Shown in pieces: positions 1 to 12,267 of a stretch of DNA of 64,000 bases; the first letter of the stretch is position 1, and each line of letters begins with the position of its first letter. The stretch comes from Heliocidaris tuberculata. Taxonomy: Eukaryota > Echinodermata > Echinoidea > Camarodonta > Echinometridae. Where the stretch lies: the NCBI GenBank assembly GCA_025618425.1, contig CM046848.1:28271156-28335155 (forward strand), read 5' to 3'. The translations under genes were made by a program, and so were the position numbers. The notes beneath the pieces are model-generated. The model was not told where the DNA came from and did not search any database. It saw only the letters and a program-made list of their open reading frames with translations.

Positions 1-515
1 GCATATTTAAATCCAGTGTAATGATATAAAAATAATTGAAACAAATCAATGAAATTTACTCCAGAATGAAAACTCAGTGTTTGAAGAATTAACAAAAAAT
101 AAAATCACGATAAAGGAAGTAAGTCTAAGAAAAAAAATATTAAATGAAAAGAGAGCTTACATGTCTTTAAAAAAAATTCGCGGCACAAATATATTAATTG
201 TGAAAGTACTTCAGAATTAAGAAATACATGTTGAGTCTTTTCAGAGAAGGAATAATAATGCTAACAATTTTTTTAAAAGATTACCGTAAGAGGGAAGAAT
301 GAAGAAAAATGTTGGTCACATATCAAAAGTAATGGTCAACCAGTCAAAAATCATCTCACTGAAAAAATATACAATATGGAAAAAACTTAAGTAAAAACCC
401 CTCCAAAATTTGAGGAAACATATATTATTAACGCCACAGTGACACCACAAAATTATATTTTCAGCTAAGCTACCCATTATTAATCGGAAGAATGAGTTTC
501 GTTCGTTTGGAACCA

Positions 516-1830
516 CACTGTTAAAACATGTATTAAAAAACTACGGATTAAAAAAATGTTGATTAAAAATGGTTCAACATTGGTTATATAAAATGAGTGT
601 TGGTTAAAAATGACTTTTAATCTTGCGTGGGTTAAAAATATTGTTGATTAAAATTATTGTTTTTAATCTTGTTGGTTACTTTGTAACCAACATTGATTAA
701 AAACAGTGTTCTTGGCTTTCCCGCCAAAATGATAGTGCTAACTGTCGAGACAAATTATCTTTTTGTTGGTTAAAGTTTGATCAAAGTTGATTAAAATACC
801 AATCGCGTGACCGAACAGCGCTTTGGAACAAATTTGCTGCGCGCACATATCTATCACAGAAATTGTTTGCAATAAAAATGGAAGGCGTTGTCATTCAAGT
901 CGCTGAATGATTGGGGACTTTCAAAGAGCTTGTTGGCGTGTTTGAAGGTGAGAAACTCTGTTTCATATCTGTGATTGTTGTCTAGCTTAATCTTGGGAAG
1001 AAATAGATCTACAGTGTGATCTTTCTTTCTAATTTAGACGGCTTGGGAGCTAGTTCGACCTGCTCGATCTGGACTAGACCTGGCTAAGCCAGGCCCACCG
1101 GTAGATCTACTGACTACACCTACGGTAGCGAGGAGGCGACGCCGGCGGTATGGCGGTGTGTTCAACTTCGCGGATGTCCATATTTCGCGGACAGGGCAAT
1201 ATGACAAAAACTGAAACTAGAACAGTTTTTTGAGGAAAAAAGGATATAGCATCAATGTAGGCGTAGGCGTAGTCTACCGGTAGGTCTGGCTTAGTCAGGT
1301 CTAGTCCAGGTCTGAGCAGGTCGAACTTCCCAAACCGCTTAACTTAGAAAGCAATATCACACAGTAGATCTATTTCTTTATAAGACTAGCTAGACAACAA
1401 TCACAGATATGAAAAGAGTTTCTCCAGGGAGTTTCTCACCAAATAAAACTAACCAACAAATGGTTAAACATTTAACCAACAATTTGTTTAAGTTTAATCA
1501 ACACCAGTTTAACCAATGTTGAGCAAAATATGATTAACCAACAAATGGTTAAACATTTAACCAACAAAATAAAACTAACCAACAAATGGTTAAACATTTA
1601 ACCAACAATACCATATGTTTTAGTTTAATCAACACCGATTTAACCAACGTTGAGCAAAATAAGATTAACCAACAAATGATTAAAACTTTTAATCAACCAC
1701 AGGTTAAACTTTAATCAACAGGCCGTTGATTAAAGTTTTAACCTACAAATGTGTGGTTCACCTGGTAATCCTCGGTTGATTAAAATTTTAACCAACAAGA
1801 TTAAAAATTTTAATCAACGTTCTAACAGTG
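516..1830. mobile_element. 1.3-kb non-autonomous DNA transposon with CACTG ends and subterminal repeats
   Basis: The left end reads CACTGTTAAAAC and the right end GTTCTAACAGTG, an imperfect terminal inverted repeat. Inside both ends are many short TTGGTTAAA/TTTAACCAA and TTGATTAAA/TTTAATCAA motifs in both orientations (541-820 and 1440-1820). The core holds a longer imperfect inverted repeat, about 947-1108 against 1270-1440, around a GC-richer spacer. CACT-type ends with subterminal repeats recall EnSpm/CACTA or Chapaev elements. No clear target-site duplication and no transposase ORF is seen, so the superfamily is uncertain. Confidence 0.6.
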
Positions 1831-2319
1831 CACAGAAAAAACATGGCGCCTACAGGCCATGTGAAAAATACAAAAAAAGGAACATGACGTATAGCGCCAC
1901 CTCCTGGTTATACCATGCACAGTCATCCAGCAGCCAGCTCGCGAAAACTTGAAAAAGACGAACGGTTTTCATCATTACAGCGCGAATTCAATATGGTTTC
2001 GTCATAACAGTCATGAAATTGAAGCTTGTACTATGAATTCCCTGGCCATGTATGTAGAATTTTGATAGTTATTTCATAAAGTGGAGTTTTTATATGAAAA
2101 TTGGACATTTGTGAAAGCTGCACTATACACAATAGACTCTACAGCTACAGTGCAGTGGAACCGAGACCTTGCGTCGGAATCGGAATCGGTTCTCTCTAAA
2201 AGCAGAACCGCCCAAGCCTATTATTTACCACTATCAAGTTTTTATTAAAAAGTCATAATTAATACTCATAACGGCTTTACAGCACCAATTATTTACCGGG
2301 TTATTTTTACCGGGTTCAG

Positions 2320-2415
2320 ACATTTCACTCAGCAACCCGGACCCGGCCCGAACCCGGCAAAAACCCCCAACCCGCCGGGTTCCGTACGGGTTGACCGGCC
2401 CGACACCCAGGCTTA
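2320..2415. repeat. GC-rich CCGGGTT/CCCGAA simple repeat
   Basis: A locally GC-rich run of irregular CCCGG, CCCGAACC and GGCCCG units sits in AT-rich DNA. It yields a Gly/Arg/Pro-rich reading frame on the minus strand that looks like an artefact of the repeat. Confidence 0.6.
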
Positions 2416-2494
2416 TTATTCCGATTTCATCTATTAAAAGCAACTTGCTATCAAGGGTGGGTGCCCTTCAGAGGAACCCACGAATGTGACTGAC

Positions 2495-2938
2495 CTGTCT
2501 CTAATCTGGGATGGCTGTCTTCCTTTCACCACTTGAGTCAGTTTGGTCCACTTTGGTCCATACTTGTCAATTCCTTCCCTTAAAGCCTACATGCACAAAG
2601 AGAGAAACAACACAATGAGAGTAGTCCGCAGGCACAAAACCTTGTCAATTGTAATGGATAACACAGCGTCTGAATGGTAAGACTATAAACCTGCACTCCA
2701 TAAGCCAGGTACTTAGCCGACAAAGGCCATGAGTTAGGCTTCACTCAAGACACAATGGCCCGTATTCTGAACTCCGGTTTAACTCTAGATATAAATGATA
2801 ATAATAATAAATAAAATACTCTATCAATTACCTCATCCTCTTCTTTTGTCCAGAAACCCCACTTGGATTTAGGGTTGAGCTTTTTGAACCATCTTGCCGA
2901 TATTTTTCTAGCTAGCCGTTGGTCCATGAAGTAAGCCA
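2495..2938 (-). CDS. SNAPC4: SNAPC4 exons 12-13, end of Myb repeat Rb and most of Rc
   Basis: Exons 2832-2938 and 2495-2586 encode VAYFMDQR, RWFKKLNPK, GFWTKEEDE, then ALREGIDKYGPKWTKL and GRQPSQIRDR, closing the third repeat. The second acceptor is taken as ATGTAG before 2586 because only that choice keeps phase 0 and leaves ALREGIDKYG open. The exon ends in phase 2 at a GTCAGT donor. No further Myb exon was found in 1-2494, so the remainder should lie beyond the left edge. Confidence 0.85.
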
Positions 2939-5900
2939 CTATGTGAACAAGCATAAAATGTCATGACATCAATAGAAATAGGTGATATAAACGATATGCT
3001 GGTAGTAGTATTTATGACATATGCCAAAGCTCAGAGAAACAAACAAATGACCACAAACTTTAATGGCATTTGAAGAGCAATATATATGATTAAAGATATT
3101 ACACTTTTGACTGATATTACATCAAAAGCTACAACTCATATCAAATTGAAGTTTTCCCATCATAAAGTTGAATGGAGTAAATCAATATTAACCTTTTAGT
3201 CACTGAGGATTACGCGTATTGTAGTCATTTACTCACTAAAGTGACTGAACTCAGTCTCAGTAAACCATCTTGTGGCATAGACTCTCTGCTGTACGCAAAA
3301 TAGTTCCACAGTAACGCATCGCTTCCATGCAGATTCTCTATGGCTTATGTGTAAAGATAGCACACACAAAGTTTCAGCGCCCAATTCGAAATGCCGAATA
3401 AATAATAAATAAATAAAATAAAAAAATAAATCCCCTACAATACATTTGCTGTAGTGTTACACAGGTCAAAGTCCACGGGTGGTTCTGGGTGGTTCAGTGA
3501 GTAATAAGAAGGGCGGCCCTGAGCGGTTTAGTGACTAAAAGGTTATACCACATGTTAATGAAATATTTCTTTCAATAACCTTTGTAGAGTGATGACTTTT
3601 GATTTGAAATAGGTTTTCACATTTTGACAAATAATTCAAAGTGCGAATAAGTCACAACACGATACAATACCAACACAACTGTGCATCCCACATGTTGTTC
3701 CAAATGAAAATTTGCTACCAAGTGCCACTGATAATTCATGGCTCTATAAATAGATTTGTTTCATTCATATCTCTTTCATGATCCCCTGGTAAAACATGAG
3801 GTTAAAGGGAAGGTTGAGTTCTGGGAAAGTTAAAAAATAATTTGTATTCTCATTCTTATTATGTTAGTTTGGAAGATTATCATAGTAAAAATGTCCACTG
3901 AAAAGGATTACTCTTCAAATGCCCTCACATTCAAAATATAACAAGAAACAGCTGAAATGTTTGGGCCGAACATTTGTGTGTAGTCCCATATACACATTTC
4001 TGTGTGCAGTGCATGTGCTTTTGAGCAAGATTGCATCAATTTCTTATCATTCTGACGATTCCAAAACCTCACAGTATGCAGCAATTCTTATGTAGACATA
4101 ATCAACCTTTCCAAAACTGCTTTGGGACAGTTTCTTTCACAATTCAATCTCGTGACCAGGGCCCCGTTGCATAAAACTTACCATTAACGGTAACTTTGCC
4201 ATCAATGGTAAATCCCATGGAAACCTTGATTTTGATTGGCTGTTGAATGATGTTACCATGGTAGTTACCATTGATAGCAGAGTTACCATTAACGGTAAGT
4301 TTTATGCAACAGGGCCCTGAACTCAACTTTATCTTTAAGAACCACTTCACTAAACCATAACAATGCTACATTTTTTTCCCCCGACTGATTGTCCAATATT
4401 CCCCTCTCACCTTTGTGAAACTGGATGCGATTGCCGACTCTGAATCTCTCTGCTAGCTCCATGATGAGCTCATCTTCTTCTAGCGTGAAGGGCCTGGAAA
4501 TAAGGCAATGCAGAGATTATAGCACAGACATGGGCGTCAGTCCTAGTGTGTAGAAGGGACAGTTAGCCCCCCCCCCCCCCCCTGCTCTCATTCTGGAATT
4601 AAAGTCCACCCTGATATCAACTTGGTTTTAAAAGAAGCAGAAAAATTAAAGAAACAGATCAGTGAAAGTTTGAGCAAAATCTGATAAGAAATAAGAAATT
4701 TATGCTCTGCTAGTTCCGTGATGAGCTCATATTCCTCTAGCGTGAGGGCCTAAAAATAAAGCAATGCAGAGATTATAGCACAAACACGGGCATCAGTCCT
4801 AGTGTTCAGAAGAAACAGTTGCCCCCCCCCCCCCCCCCCCCCCGACTCTCATTCTGGAATTAGATGTGTATTATACCCCGCATATGTTTCTGATCAATGT
4901 GTATGCCTGTTCCAATCCTATGTATGAGTCAACTCTCCTGACCACAGAATTCTAAATGACTTGAATTCCATGCATACCAGCATGATAATATTATTTTAAC
5001 GTATATTTTAGGATTCATGAAACTTGTTCACCTATTTTTGAGTGCTGGCATTAGTGTTTAATGGATAGTTCATCTTAAAACTTTAAAGGTTCCTCACTCA
5101 GTTATGTTTACCGATATATTACTTTTTTTGTGTGTGGAAAACTTCTCACACATTTTCATTATGCCACCAATTCAAGAGGCGGATTTAATATGAAATAAGT
5201 TCTTTGAAAATTCTTGTCTTTCTTGTAAATCCTAGCATATTCATTGTTTTGACATCTGACCTCCCTACAAATTATGTGTATACTAACCCAGTAAAAAAAA
5301 TCGATTCCATTTGTTTTTATACATGAAACTACATTTTCATCAAAACTGACTTTAAAACTTACCGTAACACATACTGAGAGATCTCTCGATGCTGGAAGTT
5401 GGAGAAGCAGTCAAACAGTGACCTATTCGTCTATATATACAAAAAAAACAGATAAAATATATCATGCATGTATAGAGTTTATTCTCCGTTTGATTTGTAA
5501 AATATATATAGATGCAACAGAATTCCCCTGTTCTTTAAAACATGACCCTGAAGTATATCAATGAAATAGCATTTTAAGAGGTTCTGTTATCCACTACAAA
5601 CTTCTACATACTTTATTTCATGATGTGATTGCCTGGCCAGTAGTCGACATTATATTTAAAAGAATGAAGGACATTATATTCAAAAGAATGAAAGAATGAA
5701 ATAAAGTGAAAATAAGAATTAAATTTATAATCACCTTTTTTCATATTCATATTTGCAATTTCATGTTAAATTCTGTTAATTTCTATCATAAAGGTTCACT
5801 CATTATACATCATATAATCTTAAGAATTTTAAGAGGAAAATGGAAATATAATTGCAGTCACATAAAGAGGCACAGCAGATTCAACCAGACCTTTGCTACA

Positions 5901-8900
5901 TTCTGTTCTTCTAAGAGGATACTAAATTTAAATTCTGGTTACCCCCAGCTCCTTGATAACTCCAGACCAGTCTCTTCCTTGGCTATTCTCCAGGATCTCA
6001 TCCAGACGTGTCTCCTCCTCTTTGGACCATGCTTTCTTGTTGATGGATGGATGGAGGATGTTCTGCCATCTCAGCTGGCATTCAATCGCAGACCTCTCAC
6101 CATTCAGCTAAACATGGCATAAAGGAATTGCAGAATGGATAAATTCTCAATCATTTCATTTCATTAAAGACATACGGTCAAGGTTAGGGTTAGGGTTGCC
6201 ATTGGGTTTTGGGTTAGGTTTGGGTCAGGCCTCCTCCTCCTCCTTGGAATATGGCTACTTGTCGATGGATGGATGGAGGATATTCTGGCAGCTCATCTAG
6301 CACTCAATCGCAGACCTCTCACAATTCAGCAAGGTAAATAACGGAAGAAATTTGCAGAAAGGGTAGTTTTCATGGCTCTTTGCATCTTTCACAGGCATTG
6401 TCTAACGTTGATCTGATAACTATTCCAGCGACGTCTGCTCTGGGCCTTTTAATAACAATGGACTACATTTTCAATTCAAAACTACAAGTGTTGGTCCATT
6501 TCAGCTGCATTTACAAATACAAAATGAAACTATTCATCCATGAAGTCCTCAATTCACATTGATTCAAAAGTTGCACTACCCCTCTGGGTCATTGGGTGGA
6601 GATTTCCATGGATTGATGCCATATCCATGCGATTTTATATAATACGAGCACACATTTAAGCACAGACTTGAAAGAAATAAATTGTAGTTTGGACTTACGT
6701 GAAGAGAAGAGATCTTGAGCCAGTCAATATCCCTCATCCTGTCTCCAAGCAATTCTTCTTCTGGGGCTCTTCATAGGAAAGATCAAAGGTCATTACATTA
6801 CTTCCAAAATCATATTAATCTGAAATCCCGAACAATTACAAAATAACCAGCATTTACTGAAGACAGAATGAAATTAAAGATAGTTACATATACTGAATGA
6901 ATTGTAAGAATATACCACAAAAATAGAAAGATACTTAATGGTCAAGAGTAGAGTACCCAGTAGGTTTTCAGGGGAAACACCTGCTTTTTTCTCTCTTCAT
7001 ATTCTGATAATCATACCATAAAGGGACACATTTCATTGTGTGTTAAATAGTTTGTCTGCAGTTTTTGTTGTTCTTTAAACAGAAAATCAATACTTGCAAT
7101 CATTCTACTAAGAAATGACCCAATTCCACTGCTTGTTTAGTCATAATATTTCACTTTACAATTACACATTTCAAATCAGCTGATTAGTCGAAAAATCTTG
7201 AGCCTGACTAAGGTTCAACAAATTGTTCAAGGGGAAAAAATCTTCAAAAAGCCTGACTACAGGTACACCTACTTCAAATGCTCCAGTCTGGTAGTGATGT
7301 CGTTAATCTCCCTGGTAAGCTGATGCTTCTCATCGTCTATCGCTGATCGTCTCTTCTCGTACAGGAGTTCCTGCCGTGCCATTAGGGGTTTCATACAGCG
7401 TTGTAGACCGTCATTACGAACACCTTCGTAAAGGGCTCGGTCCTCATCAGCGTTCCCTGCAAGCAAGCAAAAAAAAAAAAAAAAAAAAAAAAACACATTG
7501 AAATTAATATCATGTAAATATCATGGAAACTTTGCAAACTTCATGTGCATTGTATTTTACATGAGCACGACAATTTTATATGTTAAATGTACAATGGACT
7601 AATAAATGAAATGAAAATTGAAATTTGATTTATTAATTTATGATTTTATTCATATCAAGAGAGCCATAAATATCAACAAGGCAAGAAGAATGTTCAGTGT
7701 ATGAAAGTTAAAATTTTCAGCACATATCAGGCATACCATGTCAAATATTACTCAGCTTGGATGACATACCATGTCAAATATTATTCTGCTCGGGTGACAT
7801 AAACCCCAACCCAAGTCCATTGCCCAATCGTTCCTTTAATTCACTAGACATCCCAAATTAAAGTTCTTCTGAAAAATCTCCAGGATTGAAGGAGACGGAT
7901 GAACACAGAAGAAAAAGAAGAAGAAATTCTTGCATCAATATGGGGGCTTTGTATATCTGAGGTTCTAATCGATGCCTTACCATTCGACCTAAAATGCGAG
8001 AACTCTGATCACATCTAGCAAGCATACAGATCATGGATATATTATCTACTTCAGAGTGCTGGTTAACAACACATGTGACTCCCTTGGCCTTGGACTTCCT
8101 GACAACTGTAATATTCTGACATGCCATGACTGATAACAGCTATTTACATGACAAGAGTGATGTCTGTGTTACAAACAATGTGAACTTTTAACTGTGTCCA
8201 TGGAGTCCAAACCTACTTAAGCACCCCAACAAAGAAATGACAAGTATGGAGGTACAAATTGGCACATCCAAATGGATCCCCATCATCACATGTAGGAAGC
8301 AAAACACGTAAGTCACGTACTGGGATTCATTACGAGAATGCGTAGACAAAATTCAGGAAGAAATGTGGACCAAGTCAAGGTCACTTTTTTATAGGTGACT
8401 TAAATGTTAACTGTTACTCAAGCTTGACCAGACTCTGGTCTGTACCTTGGACTCGACTCAACAAGTTGAGTCTTTCACCAGGCCATCCACAGATGATCCC
8501 CATACAGGTTTAAAGACAATCATAGTCACTCATCGCTCATATCTAGGACTCAAAGCATCTGTACATGCTAATCTGGCCAGTTTCCAGCAATCACTATGGT
8601 GTCTACTTTAATATTAAATCATCTAAAGAAAGCTTTTCTTCCAAGAGTGTACTCTGTGACTTTATGATTTAAAAGAAAGCAGACTTTGAGCATCTTAATT
8701 GTCTACTTGATTGTTTTCTTTTTAAGGTACAACATTATTTATCGGCAGGAAACAAAACAAAATTTATCAGACACAAAGAAGGGGAAAAAAAGTACAGGAA
8801 GAAATTCTGACTTGTAGTACACAGTATACCGAGTTTAAAAAAAATATGAGCACATCGTCCAGACTCTAAAACTACATTGTTTTTCATGACTTTTCATGAT

Positions 8901-10791
8901 ATACTTTTCAGTTTCAGGTGTCTTGTTTTTTGCCATACTTACATGATTTTGCAGGTTGAATGAAAGGACTTGGAATTTTCTTGGCTTTAATCTCCTTAGC
9001 TTCATCACTCAATGGTGGCATCTATAAGAAAAGATATCATATCGTATTAAAGTTATTGGTTAAATAGTAGGCATGATATTCCTTAGAAAATATAAACCCA
9101 CCCAATACAACCTGGATTTCTTTTAACACACCTCTACAGTTTTCTGTTACATATGAAACAGCAGTTTTAAAGGGTTCAAGGGAAGTGAACATTTTGTTTT
9201 CTCAATATCTGAAGAAGCCATTTTTACTCTGAATACATCTGCATTGTTGTGGATACACAAAATGTCTTCCCAATTCATCTGGTCCTACACATAGATGTTT
9301 TCGAATAATGTGAAACAAAAAACACATTATCATCGACCAAAATATACAGAAACAGACATTCTAAAATGTGAATATACCTAGAGTACAATTGTAGACAGGC
9401 AACTTTTATACTAATACAATGATCAATCAATGCCATATTCCTCTCTAGTCAGGAATTTCTTTAACAGTCCCATGTATTTGTAATTGTGTCATCACTGACA
9501 ATGAACTGACAACCATTTGATGTTTATCCATAGTCAGTGTTACTATATCGCAGATCAATGTTCATCACTGACTTCATGGTTAAAGTACAGAGCTCAATTC
9601 ATTTGAATTTGATTTTAGCGTGAAACATTTTCTTACTGTACTAGGGTGTCCAGAAAAGTAATGCTTCTGAAAATGTGTTATGGGTCGAGCTCCTTTGACA
9701 TAGCTTGTGGTCTTCGATGCAACACTTTTCTGCAGGAGTAAAAGAAAATCAATTCATTCTTCCTCTACTGTTCAAACATAGTACTAGGCAAACATAGATT
9801 AGCATGATAAGTAGAAATGGTAATCATGGTCACATCATGTTATTCCAAAGTTTCGGTTATACAAAATGTTGTTTTATTCATGTAATCATTTGTGAAAAAA
9901 AAGAGCCTTGGGATTAAGAAACCTCCAGATCAATGCAAAATATTCACAAATTTATAAAATTAATTCATTGTTTAGATTTATAAAACCCTAGTATAGCACA
10001 ATCTTCTCAGAATTTTCATAATAACAATGAAGATTTCAAGAGGGAAGAGTCAAACCTTGATAAATTACATACATGACTACTACTAAATAAGATTCCATGT
10101 CAACAGTCATCTAGAATTTCACATATTTGTTAATTTTTCAAAGTAACTCCTAAGTATTTCATATTAATAAACCCCTGGTATAGGAAAATTTGACCCTTGA
10201 AAGTATATAATAGATGGCACAGAAGGGAATTACGAAAAGAAGGTGTCGACTTTACTTGTACTGCAGCATTCTTTTTTCTTGCTTCCTTGATGTTATCCAG
10301 GAGGGTGCACACCATGTCCTGGTAACTAAGGTTGATCTGTAACAGGTTCTCTGCTGAGGGTTCCAGAGGTCTCGCTAGGGAGAGAGACTCAGGAACAGCC
10401 TGGCTATCCTGCTGCCTGTCAGGTAGCTGCTATGTAGGTATGAGAGAAAGAGAAAGCGTGTGTTCGTATGAGAATAGTGAGAGATAGAGGGAACAAAATA
10501 AAGGAATATGAGAAGCAGAAAGAGAGAGTGTATGTATGAGTGCGTGAGTGAGTGAGTGAGTGAGTGAATGAGAGCAAGCGAGTGATTAAGAGAGGAACAG
10601 AGTGATTAAGAGAGAGAGAGAGAAAGGGATTGGCAGATTAATACTTTGTAACAACCTTTATGATAAGAAATGATTTGTGATATTGCTATATGATACAATA
10701 ATACATCATCAAGTTTCCACACAGCAGAGGGGGAAAAAAAAGAAAAGCGATCAAGAAAAGTATCAAAGTAAGACATCAGTATATGGAGGTC

Positions 10792-10838
<47 letters not shown>

Positions 10839-11791
10839 GTGTATAATAATGGTAACAACTGCTAAAATATTTCCCCCTCCTTCATGAGGATCTCAAATAG
10901 GCCATTTTCATAATGCATTCAAATTTAATGCTTACCTCTTTGTCAAACTCCGAGTAATGAACTATTACATCCACCTGTTACAAGTCATTGTATTTCAATA
11001 GTCAGAATGCAGATTGATTACATTTAGTGTTGCTAGGTTGGGTAAGCCAAAATGTTTGTCCAACCTAACAAAGCCTAATCCATGCAATTCACATTTTGAC
11101 TATTGAAAAAGAATAGCTTTTTACAGGTGAATGTCACTATCAAACTTGTATAAATTTGAATACATTACAAAAATGGCCTATTGGTTTTAAGTAAGTTCTA
11201 AGATCTGTTGAAATAAGACAGTATACAACTTGAACTATTTGGTTTTATATGATAATATATTTATCACACTTTGTTAAGCTTGTAAACGGTGACTTTTTCA
11301 AGATCTCTTTGAACCTGAGAATCTAACAAGCCAGAAAAGATTTAGCATACTCACATGTGATAAGGCTGCTCCTGAACTACTAGTACCTGCTTCTACAAAG
11401 AAAATGAAAAGAAAATAACTGAATCATGCAATCTTACTACTAATTTAAGTATTTAACAATTCATTTTTCAAAGCTGAAGTAAACTTGCTTGTCTTTTCAA
11501 AGAAAACAGATGTCACCCTACCGGAATTTGGTTATTCTAACCACCTTTTCTAAAAATAAAAAAAGATTGTAGACTGTCTACAGTATAGGTTTAAGAAAAA
11601 TAATCAACATATTAAAGAGATGGAAGAGTAAAAATAGAAAGTTTACCATCTTCTTTTATTCGGCCATCTTCTTCCTCTTCATCGGAGTCTTCTTCTTCTT
11701 CTTCTAAATCTTCATTTTCACCAAGGACTTTATGAATCTGTTGGATGTCTTGTTGGACACCATGATGATCTTCCTCTGTGCTTTTGTCCAT
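2495..11791 (-). CDS. SNAPC4: SNAPC4 (SNAP190), snRNA-activating protein complex subunit 4, N-terminal part
   Basis: Thirteen coding exons join with consistent phases: 11647-11791, 11355-11392, 10936-10974, 10256-10426, 9637-9729, 8943-9021, 7273-7456, 6699-6768, 5943-6107, 5363-5430, 4411-4493, 2832-2938 and 2495-2586. They total 1334 nt, 444 codons plus 2 nt, and the gene then leaves the window. SNAP190 is the DNA-binding core of SNAPc, which binds the proximal sequence element of Pol II and Pol III snRNA promoters in the nucleus. The product has an acidic N-terminus, a segment reading ENLLQINLSYQDM that matches the conserved LQLNMVYQE region of the family, a helical stretch at about 188-249, then tandem Myb repeats with spaced Trp residues (DWLKI, RWQN, AWSKEEE, DWSGV, RWFKKL, GFWTKEEDE, KYGPKWTKL). 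The last Myb repeat and C-terminal part lie to the left. The start ATG at 11791 follows a splice acceptor by 4 nt, so a 5' non-coding exon is expected upstream. The identification comes from remembered family sequence, not a database search. Confidence 0.9.
3191..3543. mobile_element. MITE with ACCTTTTAGTCACT ends and TA duplication
   Basis: The ends are ACCTTTTAGTCACT and its inverse AGTGACTAAAAGGT, each followed outwards by TA (3189-3190 and 3544-3545). The 353-bp element has no coding potential. A TA duplication suggests a Tc1/mariner-type transposase. It lies in a SNAPC4 intron. Confidence 0.75.
4158..4318. mobile_element. Palindromic MITE, GGGCCCCGTTGCATAAAAC type
   Basis: About 160 bp with 38-bp inverted ends. 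The interior is built from ACCATTAACGGTAA-like half-palindromes. Close copies occur at 61118-61276 and, without its left end, at about 61560-61691. It lies in a SNAPC4 intron. Confidence 0.85.
4450..4862 (-). repeat. Tandem duplication covering half of SNAPC4 Myb exon 11 and its upstream intron
   Basis: Bases 4450-4602 and 4707-4862 are near copies at an offset of 257 bp. Each holds the 5' half of the Rb exon, the intron sequence upstream of it and a C-run (about 4568-4582 and 4823-4843). The upstream copy keeps an acceptor AG. It has lost one base (GCCCTTCACG became GCCCTCACG), which shifts the frame, and it lacks the donor half of the exon. Only 4411-4493 is the working exon. Confidence 0.85.
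5943..6107 (-). CDS. SNAPC4: SNAPC4 exon 9, end of half Myb repeat and start of repeat Ra
   Basis: This 55-codon exon is phase 0 at both ends. It encodes the end of the first (half) Myb repeat, with RSAIECQLRWQN, and the start of the next, with AWSKEEETRLDEI and DWSGVIKELG. Trp spacing and the HPSINK linker agree closely with the family. A decayed copy of this exon lies immediately upstream in the gene's direction at 6233-6329. Confidence 0.85.
6233..6329 (-). pseudogene. Decayed tandem copy of SNAPC4 Myb exon 9
   Basis: This matches 6011-6107 at an offset of 222 bp, including the shared GATGGATGGATGGAGGA block and the region encoding RSAIEC. The copy carries two in-frame stops (after SAIEC and after SIDK). 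Its acceptor reads TTG where the true exon has TAG, so it cannot be spliced in as coding sequence. Between the two copies lies a short telomere-like GGTTAGGGTTAGGG stretch. Confidence 0.85.
10793..10838. repeat. (TA)n microsatellite
   Basis: An uninterrupted TA dinucleotide tract in a SNAPC4 intron. It lies near GA- and GTGA-rich simple sequence at about 10440-10625. Confidence 0.9.
11647..11791 (-). CDS. SNAPC4: SNAPC4 first coding exon, acidic N-terminus
   Basis: It begins MDKSTEEDHHGVQQDIQQ and continues into a run of Glu/Asp. A start followed by an amphipathic helix and an acidic stretch is the layout at the N-terminus of vertebrate SNAPC4. The GAAGAA-type simple sequence that encodes the acidic run may vary in length between alleles. 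The donor is GTAAAC. The acceptor TTTCAG lies 4 nt before the ATG. Confidence 0.8.
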
Positions 11792-11879
11792 CACTCTGAA
11801 ATATGAAGTTAGGCATATATTTTTTACAACCTGTTTTTCTTTCCTTCTTTTCTGTTTTTTTCTTCTTCTATTTTTCATA

Positions 11880-12267
11880 CCAATATCTGTACCAAATTTT
11901 CAACATGATTTAAAAATTTTACACGTAAAAATATTTTATTCAAATTTTAATGCTGTCCTATTCTTCAATAGGATTTTTATCATCTTGATCAAGTGAAATT
12001 TTCAGGCTGTTTTTGGCCGGCGATCTTGCTCCTCTCCAGGACATATATGTGCTAGAGATCACACACTTGCTATATGGGAGGCAATTCTTCGTGGTAGGAA
12101 GGTACGGGGTGCAAGGTTATCTAGATCTACAATAACTTCGCATATGTGTGAGTGGAATATGACCAGAATCACTTTAGCAAAAACCGAAGGTGGTTTGCAA
12201 GGTCAACATGGTGCGTGGGAATGACTGGAAAAAGGCCCGCTGATACACACAAAAGCTACTGAAGCCT
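11880..12267. other. SNAPC4 upstream flank, no gene seen
   Basis: No coding exon is recognised. A 5' non-coding exon of SNAPC4 would be expected here or a little further right, because the first coding exon starts just after an acceptor, but it cannot be located from sequence alone. Confidence 0.4.
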
